DNA of 52,185 bases from Branchiostoma floridae (taxonomy: Eukaryota > Chordata > Leptocardii > Amphioxiformes > Branchiostomatidae), in contig NC_049993.1 of assembly GCF_000003815.2 (NCBI RefSeq), positions 2,756,173-2,808,357 on the forward strand. Direction: 5' to 3'. Numbering within the stretch: the stretch's first letter is position 1; each line of letters begins with the position of its first letter. This document shows, in pieces, positions 21,996 to 34,370 of the stretch. Both the position numbers and the translations under genes were made by a program. The notes beneath the pieces were generated by a model. The model was not told where the DNA came from and did no database searches. It saw only the letters and a list, made by a program, of their open reading frames with translations.

Positions 21996-23095
21996 CCGGT
22001 GTCACAACGATCTCAGCCCCCGTGATATCACTAGCGATCTCGCCCTCCCCAGCTAGTGATCTCGCCCCCCTTTAGCGATTTCGCCCCCCCCCCCCCCATA
22101 AAAAAGGGTTTACATGACATTTTAGAAGTTTATTGGTATAAATCACAAAATACAATTTCATAATGATATAAGTAACCGAGTGTGATACATAACTCCATCT
22201 ATAGTATTAATATCAACGTAATTACATGGTAATAAGATAGTTGGGCTTGCTTAGGACAAGGCGGGTTGGGTCTCTTGTATTCCCATTACTGCATATACTT
22301 GAGTCTCGACATAAGATGTATTTCATTGTACTCACCTGTCCTCAAGCAACCTATATATCTCCAATATGAAGTCTCTACCATGAATTGACTCCAAAAGGAC
22401 TATGAAATGTCTTTATTGATTATGCAAATAAGGTATTCATTACAATAACGCACAATTTGTTATATGCACCTGGCCTAGGGGTATCTTCACCTCCAATATG
22501 ACTATTTTTTTCTAGTATTTAGGAACTAGTGTTTTACCCGTGTTTCTTAAGACTGGTATTTTACCGGTGTTTTTGTAGCATTTAGCAACAGGTATATCAA
22601 CTTGCGCGTAGATAGTGTTTATAATGAGAAACTATTATTCACGTGTGTTTTTGCTAGTGCTTTGGAAATGTTTCCAGCGCAAGAAAGAAAACACTGTGAC
22701 AAATTGAAAACATATAGCTGACGTATTCCGTACCATAGACGGTGTTGATTTATACGTTCGCAGTAGCACTGTTTTTCATGCCACATCAGCTGCAAGAAAA
22801 AGTGCCTTTTCAATTTCAATGTCTTGTTTGCACCGAACAATATAGTATCGACTTTCCAGGTATGGCATCTTACGATAATAAGGTAACATACAGGTACCAG
22901 GTAACACACCAACTATGTTACTCCAAGGTGCAGTATAGTACCAGGTAGCACATCTAATATGTAGTAACCACCTACTCTTGATACCCCTCCGAGAAGTACT
23001 AGTAATATTTTTTTGGGGGGGGCGCTAAAGGGGGCGAAAACGCCAATGATTAGGGAGCGAAATCACTGGGGGAGGGGAGATCGCTGTGACACCGG
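21996..23095. mobile_element. Element with GATCTCGCCCCC-array ends, copy 1
   Basis: It starts CCGGTGTCACAACGATCTC and ends GATCGCTGTGACACCGG. Several copies of the 12-mer GATCTCGCCCCC (or GATTTCGCCCCC) lie just inside the left end, with the complement at the right end, next to a long C-run. The interior (for example CATGACATTTTAGAAGTTTA) matches copy 2 at 27528-28683 in inverted orientation. No transposase frame. Confidence 0.8.
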
Positions 23096-24539
23096 CCCCA
23101 CTAATTCAGTGACCTTCGCCCATATTCGTTAAGATTGTGATAGGTTGCCTACGGTAGGGGTTAAAACCCAAGCAGTGGTATTGCTGTCAAAAATGTCGTC
23201 TAGCGCTACAATCGTCCAACCGGCTATTTTCCCGCTGTGTCACCTTTCGGCCAGAGGGTAATATGGACGTATTTCACCCAACCAAACATACTTTATTTAT
23301 CACACGCACACCGCATATGGCACACGACAATATCTACGTCTGTGACATATGAAAGTGAACTTTTTTCCGGAATAATTTAGCAACATCGTACATACAATGT
23401 ATGTACCGAAACTGACACCATTTATGATCTCACAACGATGTATTAACTGGTTGGTGTGAAAATGTAGGTAATCACTACACTTGGTCCCGTTTTGTGGTTC
23501 ATATTCCTGTAACTGTCGCCTGCCAGAATGTCTACCCTTCGTAGACCAAGATTTCAAGCTGATGCACCCTGAGCGTGTTAAATTATAAATCTTTAAAAAA
23601 AACGCTACGTCACGCGTGGGCGCCATGTTCGATTACAACCTGGCAGAGTGGAACACAGAACGGTGCTATCAAAGATACTTGTGGGTCCAAGTGCTCTGTT
23701 CTTGTCTCCACAATGTGAATTTTTACATAATAGGTGGTCTACCCAAGGCTAGATAATGAAGATAAAGTAGCCACAAACCTCAGTGACGTAATCATGGTAT
23801 TTACGGTATGGATTTAAGTGTTTGACAACCGACGTGTCAACTTCCAGGCAAATCTACCATGCAAATGATAGATCTTTATTGATCATTTCGTAGGTGCGAA
23901 GACGCAGAACCAGACAAAACAAGTTGGTCAAAGAAACTCATGTCTTAGTAAGGTAGGGTATTGTAGCATTTCCGCATGCATTACGTTCATGGTGCCTTTA
24001 TTTGCCTCTTTTATATATATTGATATCCAACTTAACTTAACTTCCAAATGCCGCAAGAATGCTAACAGTGTTTACTCTTTTGATTTATCATGGAACCTTA
24101 TCTGTGTAGCTCGTAATTATAACAGAGTTATATAAACACAGGATATGATCAAAACGTGATCTTCCACATTGAATCAACGAGCGTTATAAACTTCCTAGCA
24201 CTTTTGACCAAATTGTTGATGTCGTGTATCCGCAAGATCACGTTTCTGTAACTCTCTCGAGTTTACTTTCTCACGTGATTGTTTATCAGCATTGATCCTG
24301 AATGAGGTGACAGTTGTAGCTGAAAATTTGTTCCGTGTATACCTCTGTGTCAGACTAACTACCCTTTACTTTAACGCTCATTACAGAAAATCGGTTGACG
24401 GCAGATCCATTAAATTTAGCATGCTTAAAGATCAAGCTTTGATGTGTCCAAAGATCAAAGGTCAAATTATTATAAATGTTGATTGAATAATACTGTAAGA
24501 AATTGTCACTGAACATTGCGTATTTTACGCCATTTTTGT
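23096..24539. other. No gene recognised
   Basis: There are no domain-bearing frames. A minus frame at 23300-23626 has no recognisable motif and no splice support. Confidence 0.4.
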
Positions 24540-25420
24540 TCGCTTATAGCAAGCATGTAGCATTCATGAATACTATCGAAAATCTCAGAGCTGATTTCCA
24601 GAAACCTTACCTTTCATTTGATATATAGTTTATTGTCGACTTGAAAACAGGGGAGCGCAGTACCCGAATAGAAAATGTTCGCTCGGTAAAAAGACAAGGC
24701 GCGGCGCCTCGCGCTTTCCGAACACAATTGGAACGTGTCGGCGGAGCAGAAACCATGGGACTTGCTGTTCATCTTTTTCACGTCAACGTAAGCACGTAGA
24801 GTTAACCAGCCCTCTTCAAATTTATATGCTACTTCCCTAAACCTTACCTTTCAATTGATACGTAGTTCAACGGCGATTCGAATGGTTGATTACATAACAG
24901 TAGAACACTGAAAATGTTCACTGTGTTATAAAGACGCGGCACTTGGCTTGTTCTACCTCCGCGCGGTCGCTCTCCGGGCAACCATGGAATTTCGAGGTCA
25001 AATTTGTAACGGCGTTGTAAGCACGTAGAGTAAATGCAAAATCATGAAAATTTGTAAGCTGATTTTTAAAAAGCATGGCTTTCATTGGAAATATAGCTTG
25101 TTGTTGACTTGACTACAGGGGAACGCAGTACCAAAATAGAAATTATTAACGAGGCTCCTCGTGCGTTCTACTTAGTGAGTCGGTCTCTTAGCAAGTAACC
25201 GTGGAACTTGAGTACAATATTTGTAACAGTGTTGCATTCGTGACGAATTCTCGATCCCTCTTGAAATCCGTGTGTTGGTTCCCAGAAACCTTAGCTTTAA
25301 TTTGATATATAACTTAATGTCGACTCTGGTTACTAGCATAGCACTGGCATAGAAAATGTTCACTCTGTTGAGGACCCTTCACCCCGTACGTTCTACCGTG
25401 GAACGACGTCGGCCAGCGTG
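24540..25420. repeat. Diverged satellite, four units of about 216-237 bp
   Basis: The marker AAACCTTACCTTTCATTTGA and variants recur near 24600, 24837, 25068 and 25284. Each unit also has a GTCGACTTGA-like word, CAGGGGAGCGCAGTACC in two of them, an ATAGAAAATGTTC word and an ACCRTGGRA word. The units are heavily diverged, so the array is old. Confidence 0.75.
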
Positions 25421-27082
25421 TTGTCGACGCAATTTTTTTAGGGGGTGTAAACTCGTTGCTCCTCAAATCGACCGGGAGCCGTCGGTATCATTGCAAAGGC
25501 TATGAAATGGAATATCACGTTGTTGACTTAGATAATTGGATCTAAGTGAATTGTAAAACAGACAAGCACAAATAAACTGGACAAAAAATGCTAATGTTTC
25601 AAAAGCCATCGTGCCAAATGTAATTTTGCAACGCACAAAATATGTGCATGGTTTTACGGGAAAAATCCAGTAGATATGAAAAAGTTAAAGGCCTTTTAAA
25701 GGCCATTATGCAAGTTAAAGGCCTTTTTGTTGCACCCCAGACTGTTGTTTACACCCATGCAAGGGGATCAAGCCGTGACCCGGCGTTCACCGTGTCTTAG
25801 CGCTCTATGCGCTCTATGTCGTTTTAGAAAAAAAAAGGAAATAGAACCGAATATTCGATGCTTGGCCATTCGACTAAAGGGTACTTGCATGAGTACCCTA
25901 AATTTCTGTCACAGTCCTGAGTCGACTTTGCAAAGTCGGACTCCAGCGGAGTGTACTCAAAGTCGCAAACGCGTTTGTAATCCCATGCCATGTCTTCTGT
26001 TTCAATGTGTATAGTGTGTGGAAGCTGAATTCTTTTGACAGCATTCCGGTTACTCGAATTCTCAACAATAAAATTATCATTCTCAATAACCATGCTTCAT
26101 AATAAAAGTTTTCAAATATTTTGTGCATATATTACTCAGATTTGTTACCAAAACTACAAAAAATGCATTTTCGTATTTTTCTTTTTTATCTTATGCACAG
26201 AAAAAGTACCTTATAAGAAGAAAACTCTTTGTGTTACCTGTTTAGAAAGAGACTTTGTTCACGTGTTGATTTTTTTCTTAAAATGGATACTTGAATTACT
26301 TCAAATCATTGGAGCTAATATCTTTTAGCAATACTTTCTTAACTTGAGACAATAAAAAGTATCCCTTGCGGTGACAATTATAATGGGAAGTTCTTCATCT
26401 TATTTTTTCTTTTTCATTCTTGATATTCTCAATATATCAAAATTTATCCACGCATGAAGAAAAAAAATGAATCAATGATTATGATGTATTTCTATGCTAC
26501 CAACTTTATTTGTTTTTGAACGTGATAATTAGATTATGAATAATATGTAGATGGTCATATTGCTTTCTTTTTCAGTTGGTCAGATTGTTGGTCTGTGACC
26601 TGAGGGTAACCTCCGGGTGACTGACGTTTAGTTTTGTCAGTGTAACGCGCGTTCGCATCTGTATCTGTGTGTTCCCGTTGTCGCATTCGTCTGTGGTTTC
26701 GCAGGTCCTTGGCACTGAGTTGACCAATGATTCACGTTGTATTTTTTTTTTGGCGTCAGCTGTTTTTATTATGAATCTAATAATTTCAGAATTCACCCCT
26801 ACGACCTCCTGTATTGTGGTGCAGGTCTTCGTTTTGATGGCGCGTATGCCTTGTGGTAATCGGATATATATCGGAAAATAACAAAAGCTGTGCCAACTCC
26901 TACCCGTGTTTGTTTGTGTCGTCTGTCGCTATAGGGATAGAAGGAGAATTTTCATGAAAGGGGATTATATTTAGGAAAGTTTCGGTCTGAAACTCAAACT
27001 GTAACAAATAATTGGTCTAGCGTATATTTATATTTTTCTTTTTCTGGACTCGGAGGAGCGTGAGCGGTGTATACTAGGGCTG
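25421..27082. other. No gene recognised
   Basis: AT-rich DNA. There is a triple GTTAAAGGCCTTTT-type repeat at 25682-25730. No exon or RNA gene was recognised on either strand. Confidence 0.4.
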
Positions 27083-28693
27083 GGTACCGGTACACCGCAG
27101 CTATACAAAACCGTTTTTTCTTATTGGACCGGTCCAGAAAAACCGGACCTGTAAACATTTCGTGGACCGGGTGATGGACCGGATGTTAGACCTATCAGAA
27201 GATGAAGAGGTTAATCTGCAGAAATTCACATGTTCGGGGATTACAGATTGAAGAAAATAACAAGAGCGAAGTAGAGTACAGTTTATTGTAATCTTTACCA
27301 AGTTTTACAGTCAATCGTATAGTGGCAGTTAATTACCTTGTAGGATATTAAAACGCCTGTGGGACTCATTTACTACACCAAACAGATTTCTTTGTAGCGG
27401 AATGGATCATTGTTCTGAGTATTGTGCATTTACAAGTTTTAACATACTGAATTAGGTCCAGGTTCAGGTCCGGACAAAAAACCTGATCCTCTGGACCTGA
27501 ACCGGACCTGGACCTGAATTTTCTGTACCGGTGTGACAGCGATCTCGCCCCCCCGGCGATCTCGCCCCCCGGGGGGCGAGATCACTAGCGTTTTCGCCCC
27601 GCTTTTTCGTTTTGGCCCCCCTTTAGGGTTTTTGCCCCCCCCCCCCCCCCCTCCAGAGCAGCTGGTTACTACATATTACAGGTGCCATAAGATAGTATCA
27701 AAAAATATACTGCACCTGGGGAGTAACGTATATGGTGTGTTACCTGGTACCTATATGGCACCTTATTACCGTACCGTAAGATGTCATACCTCGAAAGTCC
27801 ATACTATATTGTTCGGTGCAAACATGACATTGAAATGAAAAAGACAATTTTTGCAGCTGAGGTGGTATTAAAACAGTGCTACTGCGAACGTATAAATCAA
27901 CACCGTCTATGGTACGGAATACGTCAGCTATATGTTTTCAATTTGTCACAGTGTTTTCTTTTTTTGTGCTGGAAACATTTCCAAAGCACTAACAAAAACA
28001 CACATGAATAATAGTTTCTCATTATAAACACTATCTACGCGCAAGTTGATATAGCTGTTGATAAATGCTACACAAACACTGGTAAAGTACCAGTCTTAAG
28101 AAACACGGGTAAATGCATCAGTTCCTAAATACTAGAAAAAACAGTCATGTTGGAGGTGAAGATATCCCTTGGCCAGGTGCATATACCAAAATGTGCGTTA
28201 TTCTAATTAATACCTAATATTTGCATAATCAATAAAGACATTACATAGTTCTTTTGTGGTCACTTCATGGTAGAGACTTCATATTGGAGATATATAGGTT
28301 GCTTGAGGACAGGTGAATACAATGAAATACATCTTCTGTCAAGACTCAGGTATATGCAATAATGGGAATACAAGGAACCCAACCCTCCTTGTCTGAAACA
28401 AGTTCAACTATCTTATTACCATGTAATTACGTTAATATTGATACTATGAATTGAGTTATGTATCAAACTCGTGTACTTATATCATTCTGAAACTGCATTT
28501 TGTGATTTATACCAATCAACTTCTAAAATGTCATGTAAACCCGTTTTTTTTGGGTGGGGGGCGAAATCGCTAAAGGGGGGCGAGGTAGGGGGGCGAGATC
28601 ACTAGCCGGGGGGGGCGAGATCGCTAGTGATTTCGCCCCCGGGGGGGCGAGATCACGGGGGGGCGAGATCGCTGTCACACCGGTACCCACCCC
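27083..28693. mobile_element. ACCGG-rich TIR element carrying a nested insertion
   Basis: The left end GGGCTGGGTACCGGTAC pairs with the right end GTACCCACCCC (28683-28693). The body 27083-27527 is rich in GGACCGG, GGTCCGGA and CCGGACCTG words. The element of 28 kb copy 2 sits between TA dinucleotides close to its right end, so the outer element is the older one. A remnant of a similar element lies at 2088-2160. Confidence 0.55.
27528..28683. mobile_element. Element with GATCTCGCCCCC-array ends, copy 2
   Basis: It starts CCGGTGTGACAGCGATCTCG and ends with the complement. Both ends hold arrays of GATCTCGCCCCC / GGGGGCGAGATC in alternating orientations, able to fold into hairpins. The interior is inverted relative to copy 1 and aligns over most of its length. 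It is inserted in the element at 27083-28693. Confidence 0.82.
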
Positions 28694-29271
28694 GTTGAGT
28701 ATACCGTATACGACACATGTAGTGTAGTGTTTTGGTGGGTACACGATCACTTCTCGTCTGCCTTTAACCAAAATTACCAGGGAAGAGAAGGGACAGAAGG
28801 GGAATATTCATGAATGTGGAATATAACTTTACCATAAACACAGAGCGAGATTACGAGCGAGCTCGACAGAGTGAGTGTGTGCGTGTGATATGCACAAAGA
28901 GACTCCCTAGTCCAGCTGTTGTAGTGGTTTTTGATCCCTACTTGTCTGGCTCACTGATGTAAGAGGGAATCAGCAGGGACAAAGAGGGAATTTTCATCAT
29001 CGATTGTACAACAATATCATAGACTACCATGAAAAAATATCAACTTCCCTTAATCTCCTTTGGTATCGTTCACATTAGACGCTGATATTGCTGTTTATGT
29101 CTAGAGTATTGTGCCTCACACGTGGCAGACATACACAAGACAGCTTTAGCTTACTTGTTAAGTTTAATGCCATTTGATGTTATCATATATGTGATATGTA
29201 TAACTTTATTGCACAACAATTGTACAAGGTACAAAGTATGGCATTTACATAACTACAGTTCTATAACTTAA
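28694..29271. other. No gene recognised
   Basis: Short AT-rich intergenic stretch with no domain-bearing frame. Confidence 0.4.
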
Positions 29272-29928
29272 CTTAAGGTATTTCGATTGGTTAAATTGGC
29301 ATTTTGACCTTTCATTGTTCTCTCTTTAATGAATTAAGAAAGAATTAAGCCGTAACGAATATCGATAGATGGGTATGAAAAATTCTAAATATGATTTTCT
29401 GGGGGCCAAATTGATGACGTCATCATGTTTTATTGCCCCCAATATCATTTTTTCTATGACAAAATATAGCACCTTGGTACATACCACTGCGATGAAACTA
29501 TGTTTTTCATGTGCATAATGATGAAGGCTACAAACTCACTTTTGCGCAAACTGATATCTACTAACGATCTGTAGTTATTAAGAATTGATTTTGTTTAATT
29601 AGATGAAAACAAAAATTTTCTAATTACTACAGATCATTAGTAGATATCAATTTGCGCAAAAGTGCGTTTGTAGCTTTTATCATTATGCAACGAAAAACGA
29701 AGTTTCATTATAGTGGTATGTACCAAAGTGCTGTATTTTGTCATAGAAAAAATAATATTAGGGGCAATAAAGATGATGACGTCATCAATTTGGCCCCCCC
29801 CAAAAATCAGATTTAGAATTATTTCATGCCCATCAATCAATATTCGTTACGGCCCCATTCTTTGTTAATTAATTAATAAGAAAACAGTGGAAGGTCAAAA
29901 TGCCAATTTAGCCAATCGAAAATTTAAG
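29272..29928. mobile_element. About 657-bp fold-back element
   Basis: The left arm (29272 to about 29595) and right arm (about 29610 to 29928) are near-complementary over about 310 bp with only a short centre. Matching landmarks include TTCGATTGGTTAAATTGGCA, GATGACGTCATC, TGGTACATACCACT and TTTGCGCAAA(A/C)T. Sequence differences between arms (about 10-15 percent by eye) show it is not an assembly artefact of one molecule end. It encodes nothing. Confidence 0.85.
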
Positions 29929-29936
29929 TGATGTAA

Positions 29937-30045
29937 GCACATCTGACTGGAGAACTCTGGCTGAAAACAGAACATCTTGGAGGGACATGTCTACAGCCGC
30001 TATGCATCTCCCCTGATGCCCGCGGCTGATTGATTGAAGCACATC
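29937..30045 (+). pseudogene. Possible LINE C-terminal relic
   Basis: The plus frame reads DWRTLAENRTSWRDM followed by an A-rich small stretch and a stop. This resembles the conserved last residues (DRxxWRxL...WR) of several LINE ORF2 proteins. It is only about 30 codons, so identification is tentative. Confidence 0.4.
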
Positions 30046-30451
30046 GTCACACACCACAGAAAGCAAAACAACCAACATATACCAGAAATACGTCAGAGAT
30101 TATGTTACCTACGGTCACTTGTTTTCTTTAAAACTGCCTGATGCGAACAGCTGTAAGTGCTCCAACCAAGCCTGCCTAATCCAATCTAACAAGAACATGT
30201 TGTTCAGAAAAAATCAAATTGAATTGTGTTATGAGGTGCATTTTAATGTGATTGTGATAAATACAGAGGATGGTATGCGGGGTTGTACATAGTGTTTTTT
30301 GTACTTTGAAACGTATGATTGACACTCTATTATATGCAGTCACTATACATATTTGCCAATACTGTGATAAAGGTTGTGACTGGCAAATAGTTGTACAAGC
30401 CAACAATGGTGACATCGGTTGACTCTGCCGATGCACCTTGGCCCTCTCTTC

Positions 30452-31000
30452 ACTAACCAGGGGCCCCGCAAAATGTCAAAACGGATGTATCTGTTTGCAC
30501 TTATAATTAAGTAGGACCAAGATTCGAATGTAAACTGTTTATATTTTGTGTCCACGATGCCCGCTGGCAAACCGTTTCAGATCCGGATGATTTTGCCTTT
30601 CTCATTTAAGGTCAGAGATTGGGATTTGGGAACAATTCTCAAGGAATTTCCATTCCCCAGGTCTCGTTGCTGTTGTAATTCTGGTAAATGGAGTGTAACT
30701 AACAAGATGTTAAGATGACAGTGACAGCCATTGACCGCTAAAATATTCCATTTTGCCGTGTTACGCCGAGGACTATGGACCAGGGGTACCAGGATGCAAT
30801 CCGGACTCACACCGCTTTCGCGTTCTTGATGACAATTTGCAAATGCAGATAAAAAGAACTCGTTTCAAATCCACCTTGCGAGGTGATCCCGAAAAATCCA
30901 CATTAAATCCATTTCGGAGTGTTCAGGATGACAAATTTATCCGTTTTGGCCTACCAATACAGATGCATCCGTTATGATTTTGCATCATGAACGGGGCCAA
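30452..31000. mobile_element. Possible TIR element with GGGGCC ends
   Basis: GGGGCCCCGCAAAATGTC / AAAACGGATGTATCTGT at the left has an inverted counterpart at 30940-31000 (AGATGCATCCGTTATGATTT and GAACGGGGCC). The inside repeats CCGTTTTGG and CGGATG words. The ends are approximate. Confidence 0.5.
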
Positions 31001-31574
31001 ATAGGAGAGCGTGACAGATGCGCCAAAGGCTCCATAGTAGAGAAAAGTACGTTTGCCAAAGCCCTCTCCCCCCTTCACACTATACGACACGATGCATACT
31101 ATACGACGTCGAGTAGTGTTATAGGAGGGACCAATTACATGGCTGCTGGCTGGTCACCAATCATCACAGACAATTACTCAATAACGACCGAGTAGCAGGC
31201 TATTCTCGTTTTTAATTGGGGTATAACAAAATAAAAAAAGACAGAAAACTAGACAAGAGGGACAAGACGTTTTTTCACTGTTTTCATATTTTTACATCAT
31301 TTCAAAGATCATTCAAGAGAAGAAGGAAAGAAAACGGGATGTGCCAAGCTACCCATGACAGGTTACTTGTCCGCCGAGCTCCCACCAATCCACTCCTGGC
31401 AACTTGACACATCCAAATAAAAAAGACATACGAAGCATACAAGACAGACAGTTCGTAACAGTAGACTGATACGACTACAGGTAAGCAGGGGATTAAAAGC
31501 GCAGGCGCAGTTTTTCCCCGTCGGCCCTCGCCCATTGCAATGAGCACCACAGTGACATAAACGATGTTTCGTTC

Positions 31575-31935
31575 AGACGTACAAAGTCAAGCTTTATTCT
31601 TGAGCGGAGGCACTCCTTGATGGGACCATCTCGACATGAGTCGAAAAGGTCTTGTCAAAGAGGGCTTCACAACGTGAGGACCATATGCGTTTCCTCGTGA
31701 CGGCAATTAGGTAGTTGATAGCATCTATATTACATTTTTTCCAGGAGGTTGGCAAGATGCCATAGATAACCATCTTTTTATTGATTCGTAAGTATGACAT
31801 GACCCATCTCCTAAGAAAACCCTCCACCCAAGTCCATGTTAGCAGCACTTCGCTACAGTACCACATGGTGTTCTCTACAGTTTCGTGGACTTTACAGTTC
31901 AGCCTTGGACAAGTTCCTGAGCGAATGTAAATTCT
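31575..31935 (-). pseudogene. LINE ORF2 3'-end relic (zinc-knuckle region)
   Basis: The minus frame reads CPRLNCKVHETVENTMWYC, a CxxxC...H...C knuckle, then WTWVEGFLRRWVMSYLRINK and the helix YLIAVTRKRIWSSRCEALF. This fits the C-terminal domain of L1/Tx1/I-like ORF2 proteins. An AATAAAG follows at about 31590 on the minus strand. The upstream RT is absent, so it is a 5'-truncated dead copy. Confidence 0.7.
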
Positions 31936-33119
31936 TATTCAGTCCTAACCAAGAACCTTCAAAAGACTGTGGAGCAGAATGCAATCGTCTAACAATTATA
32001 ATTTGGAGCATATAGAAACTTAACCCTCAAGCACCCGACCTTTTTTGCGACTATAATGACCAAGTGGGGTCCAAACGGTCCCAAAAATAACAATTATAAC
32101 AATAATAATTGTTAATAACAAAATGTTGTTAGCAAAAATATTTAGCCAATGAAGTAAGTTTATATTTTTGGGGGTTGCCATGGCAACGGAATTCTAACAG
32201 GCATATTTTTGTCAAAATTTGCCAATTTCGATTAAAAGAAGGTTTTCTTTCTTGGTAAACTACACTTGTTTTTTTACAACAATTAAATTCCTTGTAATTC
32301 GATATAATTTTCATGAATCATAATTTATAATTGATGCTAATTTCATGACGTCATTTTTCAAAATCCAAAGTGGCCAACCTTATTAGCTAAATGACGTAAT
32401 AATGTCGTCACATTATATGGTGATGACACAAAAGTTTTAAGGATAGGATTTAGTTTAACATCTTTATTATCCCCTGAAAGTTTGGTGGCCATACGATAAG
32501 TACTTAAGGAGTTTAGTCTCAAACGTTTGTTTTAAAAACAGCATATTTTTGCTGTAGTCCGTTTGGACCGCAGACGGACTGAACACAGACTTTCTTTATA
32601 GTTTGCACTGTAGTATATCAATCTTCGTAAAAACGTAGGAGAATGTATAGAAGATATTTACTGACTAAGTCGCGGAAGAAATTTTTCTTCAGATCAAAAA
32701 TGTTCAAATGGCACTTCAAAATTTCCAAATGAGGGTTTGTGGAAACTTGGTGTTGGTACGAAAAGCTCGAACAATGTTCATGAAGTACATGCACTGTATA
32801 AATACAGATACACACCTAAATTGTACCTTTGGGGATTTTCGATACACGTGAGAAAACTGATTTTAAAATTTCCATGAACTTCAATAGCAAAAGTGTGTTA
32901 TATGAACCAAATAGATCATCATTGCGTCGGTTTGTAACAAACTGGGGGGCCTACTGTTCCAATCCAGCTCCTCAGTCAAATAACAACACTCTCTCCAGTC
33001 CCCTTGCTTCACAAGGGTTTGATTTACATGTGTGCTTTATTACAAGTTACATGTTTATATATAGTGATGTTCCGATTTTATTTTCATATCTATATCAAGG
33101 ACCCCGGAAGGATATCGTG

Positions 33120-33865
33120 TATGTGACGTGGGGCGCAAGTCTGGAGTTGGTTCATAAATTCTGCAATTAATCATGCAAATTAGATCCCAATTTACATAAT
33201 TAATATCAAATTGTCTCAAACAAACCGGCTCCTGCAGTTCCAAAATAGACGCTAGGAGACCCACACATACACCTCTTACTTTATGCCCTCTTTCTCAGTT
33301 ACATATGTGACAACTTTGAAAGTCCAACCATGGAATGTAGTGGATTATGAACTTTCCTCATCAATTATGCAAATAAGCTATCAATTTGCATAATTAGTAT
33401 TCCATCATGTAATTCTTCACTAAGGCTATCTGCATGCCAAAAATGACGATCCGTTAACAAATTCATATTTACCCATAAATTATGTGAATGAGGTCACCAT
33501 TTGCATAATCAATATGTATTGAAATTTCTCTCTATCTGAGCTACATGTGTGACAAGTTTGAAAGCCCTATCACGGAATACAGTGGATTTATAAGCTTTCC
33601 TCTTTAATTTGCAAATTAGCTGTTGATTTGTATAATTAGCATTACGTCGTGTAAGTAACCACTTAGGCCATCCACATACCAAAAATCACGACGATCCGTC
33701 AACACGTTCTCAAGTTATTCTAGTGCAAAGTTTGAAAGGAAACCAGTGCCTGCACTTCCAAAAAGCCGCTAGGGGGCCCAAACTCACAGCACTTACTCTC
33801 TGCTCCAAGGGCTATCTACCAAAGAGTCACGACCACAGCATGTCCAGAACACGAGTTATCAAAAA
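33120..33865. repeat. Dispersed repeat, inverted relative to 43120-43860
   Basis: Words such as ATTTGCAAATTAGCTGTTGA, AAATCACGACGATCCGTCAA, CCGCTAGGGGGCCCAA and CAGCATGTCCAGAACACGAG are found in complement, in reverse order, at 43120-43860. There are internal duplications (33300-33420 and 33530-33660 are alike). No coding capacity. Confidence 0.7.
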
Positions 33866-33884
33866 TGAAATTAATTAATTTTAA

Positions 33885-34370
33885 GATTTTCTTGCTAAAC
33901 TAAACTTCTTTTCATTTTTCTTGTTCTCCTGTCGATTGGACAGATGAGGAGGCAGACAGGCTTTTTGCCTGTTTGCCTGACCTGCGCGTGACTTTTTATG
34001 GTGAAGGAGGGGCAGAACTGTCTGCAACGTGTGAGGCGGCTCCAGCAGATGCAGCTTTGTTGTTCGGAGTATCCGTCTCCTAGGAGGACTTCCAACCAAG
34101 GATGTAAGGGGTTCCTCCTACCCCCGACTCGTGTGCCATGGCGGGAGCCGCTCATGCCCGAACATGCCCCTAAAGCCTGTCTCGGCCACAAAGCCCCACC
34201 AAGGCCACACAAGGTCACTAGCCGCAGCTAGATACTCATTTACACCTGAGTTAAGTGAGGAAAGTCGTGTAAAGTGCCTTTCCCAAGGGCACAAGATCGG
34301 TGACACGGCAGCTGGATTTGAACCCGCAACCCCTCGGTCTCGAGCCGCATTTTGACGTCGTTGCATCGGC
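33885..34370 (-). mobile_element. SINE-like element with tRNA-like B box
   Basis: The 3' side on the plus strand has TAAGTGAGGAAAGTCGTG, AAAGTGCCTTTCCCAAGGGC and GGATTTGAACCCGCAACC. The last is the complement of a B box (GGTTGCGGGTTCAAATCC). The same module is in the SINE at 3225-3405. The part at 33885-34220 is a separate conserved-looking body with no protein domain. Confidence 0.6.
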
